This document shows, in pieces, positions 20,990 to 30,953 of a stretch of 30,953 bases of DNA. Under the pieces are notes generated by a model. The model made no database searches. It was not told where the DNA came from and saw only the letters and a program-made list of their open reading frames with translations. The position numbers and the translations under genes were made by a program. Origin of the DNA: Penium margaritaceum (lineage: Eukaryota > Streptophyta > Zygnematophyceae > Desmidiales > Peniaceae); assembly GCA_023375785.1 (NCBI GenBank), contig SZWC01001182.1:222806-253758 (forward strand). Reading direction: 5' to 3'. The stretch's first letter is position 1, and each line of letters begins with the position of its first letter.

Positions 20990-21627
20990 GCTGCGAGCGT
21001 GCGGGCCTCGAACTCAGAAGTAGCAGCCGTGTTCACCATACGTTCAGCGAGTTCGTACTTGTACCGGGCCTAGTCGGTGTGGGCCATCTCTGGCGTGTGG
21101 CTGGTGGTGTTGGTCTGTCGTTGTTCTCCAGTAGTGGTTGCGCGATAAGTGTGTTCCAGAGTGTCCAGAACTATGGTTGTCTCTGTCGTTGACTGGCGGC
21201 TGCGTAAACAGTGTGAACTTTGTGAACGAGAAGTTGAGGACCGCCGTCTCGATCCGCGAGAGGGCGCCTGAGCGATCCGGGACGGCCGGGCAGGATGGGC
21301 ATGTCGCCAAGGTTGTCGAGGGGCGAGGGGCATGTCAGGTTCCAGGTCACGTTGATGTGTTGGACGCTCACCTTGAATCACCCGTGATCGCGTGGAGACG
21401 CGTTCTCCTAAGAAGAGGATGTCTTATGAAGATCATGTCGTCGTTTTCCTGCGTCGTGTGATGTGGGCATGCACCTCCGTCGGATACGGTGCATGATCCT
21501 CCGGAGAGTCGCTACTGTCCGTGGACGATGCCGGTGCATTAGCAATGATTCTCATAAAGCGTGCTTTGGTGGATCGATCGCCCGCATGCGCTGAGCGGCT
21601 GGTGGGAGAGGCCTGCCCCGTCAACAA

Positions 21628-22260
21628 TCAAGCGTCTCGCTGATGTGGCATTTCCGTTGCTTCAAATTGAAGCGGGACGTATGATGGCGCCCCGTCATTG
21701 TCGTGCAACGTCATGCATTTTCCCTTGAGCAAAATTATCACGTCGCATGCTGTCAACCAGTCGTTCGCAAGGAGGACATCGCATGTGGACGTTTCACACA
21801 CTTGGACCGGCAAGCTTTGGTGAATATTTCTGACCTAAAGGGGAAGTAAATCAATATGGTCCTCGGATTGGGTGATCTCCCCTCCCGCAGTGCCGAAACA
21901 AAGGTCGACGGCTCGGATGAGGTTTGACCAATTAAGCCACTGAATGACGCGCATGGTGACTGTGGTATGCGTCGCCCCCGTATCCACAATAGCGACAAAT
22001 TTCATCCCGGCGATCCAGACAGTGCATGAGATCACTATACACATGTACTCCAGCAATGGTTGGTAGTACTGGGCCATGGGTCGCCATGTAAGGACCCCCG
22101 TATCAAGAATGTCGTGAATGGCCCGCCGATTTTCATCGACATGATCCCTCATCCTACGGTGACCCGGCAATTTGAGCCTATAGTTCACTCTCCACCCGGA
22201 TGGTGCCAACGCGGCGTTAATCTCCACGAAGAAAGTCTCAAGTTTTATAATTTACTCTAG
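21628..22260 (-). pseudogene. Ty3-like aspartic protease, placed after RNase H
   Basis: Retropepsin-type protease that would cleave the polyprotein. The active-site block is FVAIVDTGATHTTVTMRV (DTGA intact, near 21960-22010), preceded by the strand MCIVISCTVWIAGMKF and followed by SNLIRAVDLCFGTAGGEI. After a TAA at 21837, where Gln or Lys could fit, comes the second half CDVLLANDWLTACDVIILL, matching the family's DVLLGMDWL-type block near the end of the domain. Upstream, KLETFFVEINAALAPSGWRV joins it in the same phase to the RNase H segment through two TAA codons (CAA fits). Its place downstream of RNase H is unusual for Ty3-like elements, where protease precedes RT. Confidence 0.82.
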
Positions 22261-22485
22261 CACATGAGTAAGGACTTCCATCCAAGGCAGCACGAGGTGG
22301 GTTCGGTCGCAAAATTACCAGATGGAGTCCGCCATTGATGAACGGATCGCACTTGGTGGCGTCGGTGTCACAACTGGCAGAGTGTATGCCGTGGGTGCTG
22401 GGGCAGGGTCATGTTGCATAGGGTGAAGCCAATCCCCGTATTCTTTGTGCGTCCATCCTGGCACATTCTTGAAGAGGTCGATTCT

Positions 22486-23189
22486 TCATTGCATATTGAT
22501 GTGGCCTACGTTCACATCGTACTGAGGGAAGCCCTCAAGAGGATATGCCCAGCGGTACTCCTCAGCGGTGAGGTTGCACGCCTGGCCTTGAATCAGAACA
22601 GTTCCACCAGGAGGGGGCTCGTGCAGAGGTGGTCCACATCCATATGATGGTAATGCGTGGGAGCTGCGGTCCTTCCACCCTTCACGTGGTAATCGGCTAA
22701 GAGCATCTGTATTGCGGTTCGCAAATTCTGATTCATATTTGATCGTGAGGTTGTGTCCTTGTAGAAGTAGGGGCCATTTGCCAAGAATTCGCTCGTGGTT
22801 TTGCGTCGTAAGCAGCCATTGGAGGGCCTGATGATGTGTGAGGATGGTGAAGGGTTTCCCATTCTTGACGTAACATCTGTATAACTGGATAGCCCATAAG
22901 ACTGCCAGAAATTCTCCTTTCACAGGAGGATACTTAGCTTTCGCGTCGTTGAGCGCGCACCTGTCGTAGCAGACCACCCTCATCATGCCGTCGTCTCCAC
23001 GTTGAGATAGGATAGCCCCAATACCTTCCTGTGAGAAGTCTGTTGTGATGACAAACGGCATATTGAAATTCGAGAATTCCAGCATCGGCGCCATGATAAG
23101 GCGATGCTTAATCTCGACCCATGCGAGCTGGCAGGCCTCCGTCCACTCAAAGGGTTCATCTTGGTGAGTGAGGTGCTGCAAAGGACGAA
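22486..23189 (-). pseudogene. Ty3-like RT connection and RNase H domain, truncated at a satellite junction
   Basis: The frame enters from the satellite at about 23189 and starts in the RT thumb/connection (RPLQHLTHQDEPFEWTEAC). RNase H follows: ITTDFSQEGIGAILSQ with the first Asp, VKGEFLAVLWAIQLYRCYV with the catalytic-type Glu, ILTHHQALQWLLTTQ where the family has TDHQ (Asp replaced by His), and FANRNTDALSRLP, the ADALSR motif with Thr for Ala. The RT palm with its YxDD box is missing because the satellite array begins there. The start codon of the open frame (23254-23256) lies in satellite sequence and is accidental. The frame ends with TGA at 22486 but continues in phase towards the protease. 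Confidence 0.9.
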
Positions 23190-26100
23190 CAAGTTGGCAT
23201 GTGCCACTGACCATGACCACAAAGTTTACCAAGTACCTTAAACGGCTATGAATCAAAACACGAGTCAGCCACGGTCAGAGTGCCCAATCACAGTTCAGAT
23301 GTACTACGCATGACCTTGAATGTATAAACAAGGTAAAACACCGGTGGCTTCGCACGGCTATTGTGCGCAATGCCTTCACAAAGTTGGCATGTGCCACTGA
23401 CCATGACCACAAAGTTTACCAAGTGCCTCAAACAGCTGTGAATCACAGCACGAGTCAACCACAGCCAGAGTGTCCAATCACAGTGCACACCTAGTATGCA
23501 TGACCTTGCAGGTATAACAAAAGGTAAGAAACCGGTGGCTTGGCACGACTATTGTGCGCAATGCCTTGACAAAGTTGGCATGTGCCACTGACCATGACCA
23601 CAAGTGTATCCAAGTGACATTTACTTCTATCGATCATAACACGAGTTAGCCACAGTCAGAGTGTCCACTCATAGTGCACATCTAATATGCATGACCTTGC
23701 AGGTATAAACAAGGTAAGAAACCGGTGGCTTGGCACGGCTATTGTGCACAATGCCTTGACAAAGGTGGCATGTGCCACTGACTATGACCACAAAGTTTAC
23801 CAAATACCTTAAACGGCTATGAATCATAACACAAGTCAGCCACAGTCAGAGTGTCCAATCACAGTGCAGACATACTGGACATGACCTTGCAGGTATAAAC
23901 AAGGTAGATAACTGGTGGCTCGGTGTGGCTATTGTGCGCAATGCCTTGACAAAGTTGGCATGTGGCACTGACCATGACCACAAATGTATCCAAGTGACTT
24001 TTATTTCTTTTGATCATAACATGAGTCAGCCACCATCAGAGTGTCCTATCAGAGTGTACATCAAATTTGCATGAACTAGCAGGTATAAACAAAGTTAAAA
24101 ACCGGTGGCTTGGCACGGCTTTTGTGCGCAATGCCTTGACCAAGTTTGCATGTGCCACTGACCATGACCACAAAGCTTACCAAGTACCTTAAACGGCTAT
24201 GAATCATACCACGAGTCAGCCGCGTCAGAGTATCCAATCACAGTTCAGATAAACTGGGCATGAACTTGCAGGTACAAAGAAGGTAGAATACTGGTGGCTC
24301 GGTGTGGCTATTGTGTGCAATGCCTTGACAAAGTTGCCACGTGCCACTGACCATGACCACAACGTTTACCAAGTACCTTAGACGGATATGAATCATAACA
24401 CGAGTCAGCCACGGTCAGACTGTCCAGTCACACTGTAGATATACTGGGAATGACCTTGCAGGTGTAATCAAGGTAGAGTACTGGTGGCTATGTGTGGCTA
24501 TTGTGCGCAATGCCTTGACAAAGTTGGCATGTGCCACTGACCATGACCACAAATGTATCCAAGTGACTTTAACTTCTATTGATCATAACACGAGTCAGCC
24601 ACGGTCAGAATGTCCAATCACAGTGCAGATGTACTAATCACGATATTGCAGGTATAAACAAGGTAGAATACTGGTCGCTCGGTTTGGCTATTGTGCCCAA
24701 TGCCTTGACAAAGTTGGCATGTGCCACTGACCATGACCACAAAGCTGACCAAGTGACTTTAACTTCTACGAATCATAACACGAGGCAGCCACGGTCAGAG
24801 TAACCAATCACAGTGCACATATGATATGCCTGATCTTACAGGTATAAACAAGGTAAACAAACCGGTGGCTTGGCACGGCTATTGTGCGCAATGCTTCGAC
24901 AAAGTTGTCATGTGCCACTGACCATGACCACAAAGTTTACCAAGTGACTGTAACTTCTACGAATCATAACACGAATCAGCCATGATCAGATTGTCCAATC
25001 ACAGTGCACGTGTGCTAGGCAAAACCTTTCAGGCATAAGCAAGGTAAAACACTGGTGGCTCAGTGCAACTATCATGCGCAATGCCTTGACAAAGTTGACA
25101 TGTGCCACTGATCATGACCACAAATCTATCCAAGTAACTTTTACTTCTACAAATTGTAGCACGAGTCAGCCACCGTCAGAGTGCCCAATCACAGTGCACA
25201 TGTACTATGCATGACCTTGCAAATATAAGCAAGATAGAATATCGGTGGCTCGCTGTGGCTATTGTGTACAATGTCTTGACAAAGTTGGCATGTGCCACTG
25301 ACCATGACCACAAACTTAACCAGGTGAATTTAACTTCTACGCATCGTAACACGAGTCAGCCGCGGTCAGAGTGCCCAATCACAGTGCACATGTACTATGC
25401 ATGACCTTGCAGGTGTATACAAGGTAAAAAAACCAGTGTCTTGGTGTTTCTGTTGTTCCCAATGCCTTGAGAAAGTTGGCATGTGCAACTGACCATGACC
25501 ACAAAGTTAACCAAGTACTTATAACTTCGACAAATTGGAGCACGCGTCAGCCACGGTCAGAGTGCTCAATCACAGTGTACATGTACTATGCATGACCTTG
25601 CAGGTATAAACACGGTAGAATACTGGTGGCTTGGTGTGGCTATTGTGCGCAATGCCTTGACAAAGTTGGCATGTGCCACTGACCATGACCACAAAGTATA
25701 GCAAGTGNCTTTAACTTCTACGCATCGTAACATGAGTCAGCCACGGTCAGAGTGCCCAATCACAGTGCACATCTAATATGCATGACCTTGCAGGTATAAA
25801 CAAGGTAAACAAACCGGTGGCGTGGCGTGGATATTGTGCCCTATGCCCTGACAAAATTGGCATGTGCAACTGACCATGACCACAAGTCTATCCAAGTACC
25901 TTAAACGTCTATGAATCATCATGCGAGTCAGCCATGGTCAGAGTACCCAATCACAGTGAACGTGTGCTAGGCATAAGCTTGCAGGTATAAACAAGGTAAA
26001 ACAGTGGTGGCTCAGTGCGGCTATTGTGCGCGATGCCTTGACAAAGTTGGCATGTGCCACTGACCATGACTACAAACGTACCCACGTGACTTTAACTTCT

Positions 26101-27701
26101 ACCAATTGTAACATGAGTCAGCCATGGTCAGAGTGCCTAATAACAGGGCACATGAACTATGCATGATCTTGCAGGTATAAACAAGGTAAAAACCTGGTGG
26201 CTTGGTGTCGCTATTGTGCGCAATGCCTTGACAAAGTTGGCCTGTGCAGCTGACCGGGACAACAAAGTTAACCAAGTGACTTTAACTTATATGAATCAGC
26301 ACATGAGTCAGCCACGGTCAGAGTGCCCAATCACAGTGCACCCGTAATATGCATAACCTTGCAGGTATAAACAAGGTAAAAAACCGGTGGCTTGGTGTGG
26401 CTATTGTGTGCAATGCCTTGACAAAGTTGGCATGTGCCACTGACCATGACCACAATTTTATCCAAGTGACTTTAACTTCTACGAATTGTAACACGAGTTA
26501 GCCATGGTCAGATTGCCCAATCACAGTGCACGTGTACTATGCATGATCTTGCAGGAACAACCAAGGTAGAATACTGGTGGCTCGGTGTGGCTTTTGTGCG
26601 CAATGCCTTGACAAAGTTGGCCTGTGCAACTAACCATGACCACAAAGATAACCAAGTGACTTTAACTTCTATGAATCATCACATGAGTCAGCCACAGTCA
26701 GAGTACCCAATCACAGTGCACGTGTGCTAGGCATAACGTTGCAGGTATAAACAAGGTAAAGCACTGGTGGCTCGGTGCGGCTTTTGTGTGCGATGCATTG
26801 ACAAAGTCGGCATGTGCCACTGACCATGACCACAAACATATCCAAGTGACTTTAACTTCTACCAATCGTAACACGAGTCAGCCACGGTCAGAGTTAACAC
26901 TCACAGTGCACATGTACTATGCATGACCTTGCTGGTATGAACAAGGTAAAAAAACTGGTCACTTGGCACGGCTAATGTGTGCAATAACTTGACAAGTTGG
27001 CCTGTGCCACTGACCATGACCACAAATTTATCCAAGTGCCTTAAACAGCTATGAATCATGACACGAGTCAGCCACGTTCAGAGTGCCCAATCACAGTGCA
27101 CGTGTACTAGGCATGACTTTGCACGTATAAACAAGGTAGAATACTGGTGGTTGGTGTGGCTATTGTGGATAATGCCTTGACAAAGTTGGCATGTGCCACT
27201 GACCATGATCACAAATTTGTCCAAGTGATTTTAAGTTCTAGGACTTGTAACATGAGTCAACCACGGTCAGAGTGCCCAATCACAGTGCACATGTACTATG
27301 CATGATCTTGCGGGAACAAACAAGGTAGAATACTGGTGGCTCGATGTGACTATTGTGCGTAATCCCTTGACAAAGTTGGCATGTGCAACTGACCATGACC
27401 ACAATTTTATCCAAGTACCTTAAACGTCTATGAATCATGACACGAGTCAGCCACGGTCAGAGTGCCCAATCACAGTGCACGTGTGCTAGGCATAAACTTG
27501 TAGGTATAAACAAGGTAAAACACTGGTGGCTCAGGTTTGCTATTGTGCGTGATGCCTTGACAAAGTTTGCATGTGCCACTGACCATGACCACAAATGTAT
27601 CCACGTGACTTTAACTTCTACGAACTGTAACACGAGTCAGCCACTGTCAGAGTGCCCAATTACAATGCACGTGTACTATGCATGACCTTGCAGGTATAAG
27701 C
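23190..27701 (-). repeat. Satellite array R, same ~190 bp family in inverted orientation
   Basis: The monomers are reverse complements of those in array L: GCCACTGACCATGACCACA recurs about every 190 bp from 23212 to about 27590, roughly 24 monomers. Type A (CCTTAAACGGCTATGAATCA), B (TTCTATTGATCATAAC after ATGTATCCAAG) and C (CTTTAACTTCTACGAATC) versions occur. Their order is looser than in array L, with long C-rich runs between about 24760 and 27000. Monomers are more diverged and no identical dimer block is seen. The left edge cuts into RNase H of a Ty3-like element; the right edge abuts TGTCAG of another element. One ambiguous base lies at 25708. Confidence 0.95.
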
Positions 27702-28140
27702 TGTCAGTATTCTGGAGGAGGCCACATTCTTACTGATGAACTAGAGGATAGAGTCTGGTGCGTTCCTGAGGAGCGGGCAAGCTCGTGGGGCGAGCCGCAG
27801 CGCCAAAGCGCGGGCTACGTCCTAGACTGTGTCGCAGCAACACTCAGGTCAGCATGATGAAGTTGACATAAAAGATGGAATTCAGGAAACACGGCTGGTA
27901 GAATATTGTCAGTACTTGGCGTGGACGCAGCACCGAAGGTGCCTGCGTGATGAAGGAGGTAGGGGCCGCAGCGTAGTGAAGGCGGGTCGATGATGATTGA
28001 GTAAGATAGGACCACGGCAGTATGATGCGGGCAAGCCAACGGGGTGAGCCACAGCAACCATGTGTGGGCCGCGAGTGAGTGGAGACGAACAAGCGGAGCG
28101 GAACGTAGGAGAGTGTGAGGCTACAGAGTCAGGAAACCCG
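27702..28140 (-). repeat. Probable LTR or 3' non-coding end of the gag element, with an internal imperfect repeat
   Basis: The GC-rich segment has two related blocks about 250 bp apart: GCGGGCAAGC, then GGGGCGAGCCGCAGC near 27776, and GCGGGCAAGC, then GGGGTGAGCCACAGC near 28029. CAGGAAACACGGCT near 27883 and CAGGAAACCCGGGCT near 28131 also match, and TGTCAGTA occurs at 27702 and near 27908. No matching LTR is visible at the other end of the element inside the window. Confidence 0.45.
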
Positions 28141-28347
28141 GGCTCACCACACTGACAAATGGAGCAAGATTGCCGCAGCTGGAAGGCGGGCACATGCGAT
28201 AATGGACGAAGAGGACGCCGTAGCCACAAGGGCGGTGATGTTGGGACCAACAGCTTGCCGTGCAGCGGCAGGTCCTGGTCCAACCGGTCCGCGTCCTTGG
28301 TATTGTCCTCCTCTGGGTGGCACGCCTGGCATTGGGGTGGGGTTGGG

Positions 28348-30359
28348 ACATTCTCGGTGCCGATGGGTGAATTCTACGCATTCACAGCAACTCCCAGGTG
28401 GGTAGTTATTGGGGTTCCTCGGGTTGGGTGTTCAAGCTCATGCAGGCATGCGAACAGTGGGCGCCACATGTTCTTTTGGAGCAAACTGTTCTCAAGCCGC
28501 TTGTCGTTTGATTTCCCTTTGCTTATATTCTGCTTCCTCCTTCAGTGCGTCCAGTATGCTGAAATGTCGTAAATCCAAATGTGCTAGCAATTGCCGGGAC
28601 AAGAGAATCCCAGTAATACTCCATAATCATGCGCAATGGGTATGTCGACACATCGCACCGAGATCTTGGTAAAGTTGTCGTTGTGTAACTTGATGTTTTT
28701 TCCAACGTTCATGCGGATGGTACTAATCTGGAGCTCTGCTTCTTCGAGGCTCATGAGGTCGAAACGCTTGGTCATCCTTTTTGTCAAATCATCAAAGTCA
28801 GCAAAAGGACGTTCCTTATGCTGTGCAGTGAACCACTCCAAAGCTTTCCATTGTAGCGCTAGGTGCACTGCAGGGACAATGTAGTCAGGAGATAACAACC
28901 CATAATCGAGACAAGTGCCCAACTTGAACAGCCACATGGCCGGGTCCTCCTCTGGTTCACCCTTGAAGACGTCGAGCTTTGGGAGAGTGTAAGAAGCCTT
29001 TGTCGCTGGGTTCGAAGTCAGTTCCTATGGAGGTATCATTAGCACTTGCGCCCGTGGCGAGGCCCCCAGGTGGGATCGATGTGCTTGCACCAGGCTAACT
29101 GCCCTAGTACTAGCCGATGAAGCGACTACTGCTCCCCTTGGTCGAGCACGTCCTGCATCGGTTCCTCCCAGTCCAGAACATCCCATGTGCTGTCTTGCTG
29201 AACTCGCTTGTACTCATATGGTGTACTGCTTGCCTCCATGAGCCACTGATCCTTGCCCAGGTCCGGTTGAGCCACCCGTCATTTGGGGTCTTTGCTGTAG
29301 TCTTCCTGCCACAGGTGTGGCTAACGTCTTGCTTGCTTGATGATGAGATGACTGCATCTTTGACTAGACAGGTGGTACGGTATATTTGGTTGACGGAGCC
29401 CCTGTTAGGATGTGCGCGTCCCCAAAGGCTCGTACTTGTCTGGTGGGTCCGACCATGGATGAAGCATTGATTCCTCCTTGAGCTGGGACTTCTCGGCGGT
29501 GCGACGCTCCCAAAACGGAGGATGCCTTGCTCGTTTGCCGTTGGTGTTGGGGTTGTTACCCAGCATCTGTGCGACGTGAAGTCACGATAGATGGGCCTTC
29601 CCGTCGGGTTTCCCCTTGCCGTTTTCCCACCGCCTCCAAGTTCCTCTCTGTTTGTGGTGGAGACACACCGCTGTCCAAGGCCGGTCAACAAGGGCAAACG
29701 GTTGGGCGAGAGGGGAATGCCGGAGGACAGAAAGTGACGAGTTGATGTAGGGTGTGTAAAGTCTGCACCGAAGGGTGATCCAACGATACTTCTTCTTCCT
29801 CTGCTTGGTCCTCCTGGGCATCGTCCAATTCTGCACAATCCCCGTCATGGGTGATAGAAGGTGCAGGTGAGGACGCCCTTGGGGTAGAGAACTCGAGGCA
29901 CCGCGGTGCGTCCTGAGTTGGCGTCATGTCCACTGCCTTGTAAACGGTCCTTCCATCTGGCGTCGTGACTTTATGGAGCAAGACGAGCCCTTCATCCGCC
30001 TCAAGCTCCTGCTCTTCGTATGATACATAGTCTTCCACCTGCATGGAGTTGCGCTGCCCATCTGGGTGGCGCGTGTCGTCTTCCTCTGGGTCCTTCTGGA
30101 AGGGATTGGCCAACCGTGCCTGTCGGATAGCCTTCAATTCACGGAGTTCCTCAAGCCGTCGCAGGTGAAATTCTTCTTCTTCGTCGGGGTCCGTCTCATC
30201 TCCTTTGTTGTACATGTGCGGGGACTGATCATCCACCGGATCCCACTCAAATCAATGGTCCAGCCCTGGAGGATCTTCTGGGCTTCTCTCGTAGTGACGC
30301 GCGCTGACGGTTCGCCTCATCCTTTCTTTTTCGGAGACGTAGAGTGCGTTGGAGCTCAT
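28348..30359 (-). pseudogene. Ty3-like gag gene (acidic N-terminus, Retrotrans_gag domain, CCHC knuckle)
   Basis: Gag forms the particle that packages retroelement RNA. A start at 30359 (or the adjacent ATG at 30362) opens phase 2 on the minus strand. It begins MSSNALYVSEKERMRR, then has an acidic/coiled stretch (DEEEEFHLRRLEELREL) and about 400 low-complexity residues. The Retrotrans_gag domain follows (PKLDVFKGEPEEDPAMWLFK, then LALQWKALEWFTAQ and ERPFADFDDLTKRMTKRF, 28584-29010). Stops include a TGA after LDH near 30253, a TGA after CPC, a TAA after DAG, a TAG at 29364 and a TGA after YTI; CAG, CAA or CGA origins fit most. A frameshift near 28400-28580 separates the zinc knuckle CCECVEFTHRHREC (28348-28389): its C-x2-C-x4-H-x4-C spacing is intact, but the usual Gly residues are Val and Thr. 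Confidence 0.8.
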
Positions 30360-30362
30360 CAT

Positions 30363-30953
30363 TGCGTTGCCAATGGTACAGCCAAATGATTCACCAGCAC
30401 GATTGCTCTATCCTCACGCCTCGTACGTTGGCAGGGGGACACCACCGTAATGAGGGAAATTGTTTGGGTTGCGGTGACGGATGGCCTGCGGTGTCTTCCG
30501 TCCGGTGGAAGATTCGACAGCTCCCTCCTTAGAGAACCGCGTTTCGGGTTATAGACTGATCTGCAGGTACATTTCACAGTCGTCACAGAAAATAAGTGAG
30601 TCCACACTCACCGCACCATTAACACTGTTATACCCCTTTTCGCCTTCGGCCGGAATCGGATCTGACAACATGCGAGGATCAGCTCCTTAGGTGTCGTTCG
30701 TTCTGCGCTATCCCCGCAGCTCCACTTTCCTTTTCCAACTCTGCCATGTCCTGTATCACTCTTTTTGCTCCAGTTTGATCAAAGCACGTTTCATCGACCG
30801 GGTAACTTTTCTTAATCACTCGACGAATCATCCACCGAATTAGTGCCGGGAATATATCACACACACACTCCTTCTCCTAATGACCCGTACTTCTCTGGCC
30901 GGGATTTTGACTAATCTCAGGACAATCACTATGGCTATTCTAACTGTAAGATT
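30363..30953. other. Upstream region of the gag element, no gene identified
   Basis: Short open frames only (for example 30679-30864 minus, 61 codons, with AELEKESGAAGIAQNE), none with a recognised domain. No tRNA-type PBS sequence could be picked out with confidence, and a TGTCAGATCC-like string near 30655-30665 on the minus strand is too weak to call an LTR edge. It probably holds the element's leader and perhaps part of its 5' LTR. Confidence 0.4.

Larger units (their letters stand above)
19115..21381 (-). pseudogene. Ty3-like polyprotein segment: coiled-coil (gag-like) region and Pro-rich linker
   Basis: Minus strand, continuous with the protease segment upstream. It starts basic (RPSRIAQAPSRGSRRRSS), then RYKYELAERMVNTAATSEFE and FLTMAEAEDLLHTLRMDDP. 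After the assembly gap comes a heptad-like, Arg/Glu/Gln/Leu-rich stretch (AIQARLQEVRRLQDDW, RAELGRTLRATRAEMARL, then QLINERVQYLQ and VHRLEDKWDEYLEELQHLYP), which I read as a coiled coil. A Pro-rich end (PPSIPGMEFS, LPPLSLPPRPLSSP) runs into the copia edge at 19115. TAG stops at 21070, 20409, 20199, 20061 and 19986 all fall where Gln (CAG) fits the Gln-rich context, and TGA lies at 20385 and after HITQN. No Retrotrans_gag motif is clear, so the gag label is tentative. Confidence 0.6.
27702..30953 (-). mobile_element. Ty3-like retroelement fragment with gag, abutting satellite array R
   Basis: Non-satellite sequence starts at 27702 with TGTCAGTATTCTGG, so on the minus strand the element ends CCAGAATACTGACA. 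This resembles the CTGACA ends of the two LTR types at 18026-19114, so an LTR edge here is likely. Reading the minus strand from the window end: about 590 bp without a recognised domain (30363-30953, possibly LTR or leader), a gag gene (30359 to about 28340), then about 650 bp to the edge with no protease, RT or integrase. The pol genes are therefore missing and this is an internally deleted copy. Confidence 0.65.

Noticed and set aside
20549..21039. ORFs reading through the N gap
   Set aside because: They exist only because N codons are not stops; the gap and its duplicated flanks are an assembly artefact.
28115..28572. Plus-strand ORFs of 96 and 137 codons
   Set aside because: They are opposite the gag zinc-knuckle region and lack domains.
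30679..30864. 61-codon minus ORF as a possible host gene fragment
   Set aside because: It is short, unmatched, and sits in the presumed leader of the gag element.

Overview
The window looks like repeat-dominated heterochromatin of a eukaryote, most likely from the green-plant (streptophyte) lineage. The evidence is a Ty1/copia element whose primer-binding site TGGTATCAGAGC is the initiator-Met tRNA site usual in plant copia elements, a BED/DUF659-type hAT transposase of the kind common in plants, Ty3-like gag and pol pieces, and long ~190 bp satellite arrays. A charophyte alga or other non-seed plant would fit, but the species cannot be settled from the sequence. I find no intact host gene, no tRNA or rRNA and no CRISPR array; every coding region is a decayed transposon gene.

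Layout: (1) 1-7371 is a satellite array of ~190 bp monomers (about 39) with higher-order structure, including a nearly identical 380 bp dimer repeated about four times (3867-5370). (2) 7372-8571 has no recognisable gene but holds an inverted repeat and two GC-rich minisatellites (58 bp and 75 bp units). (3) 8572-10700 (+) is a broken hAT transposase. (4) About 10739-13795 and 19115-23189 (-) are, I infer, two halves of one Ty3-like polyprotein gene split by a younger insertion. Read 5' to 3' on the minus strand it gives RNase H, aspartic protease, a coiled-coil region, a Pro-rich linker, an H2C2-integrase and a tail of 29-residue repeats. (5) 13796-19114 (-) is a complete-ended copia element (LTRs of 473 and 475 bp, PBS, polypurine tract, degenerate pol) that lacks gag. 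(6) 18026-18617 is a solo LTR with a perfect 5 bp target duplication inside the copia leader. (7) 23190-27701 is a second array of the same satellite in the opposite orientation (about 24 monomers). (8) 27702-30953 (-) is a Ty3-like element piece with a gag gene and an altered zinc knuckle.

The nesting gives a relative order: Ty3-like element, then copia inserted in its Pro-rich linker, then the solo-LTR parent inserted in the copia. The elements share one decay signature: their premature stops are mostly TAG, TAA or TGA where CAG, CAA or CGA (or TGG) would restore the family sequence, as expected from deamination of methylated cytosine. The least expected observations are the domain order RNase H - protease - coiled coil - integrase kept in one reading frame over ~3.8 kb, the opposite orientation of the satellite on the two sides of the transposon island, and an assembly artefact (126 bp duplicated on both sides of an N gap) whose removal restores the reading frame.
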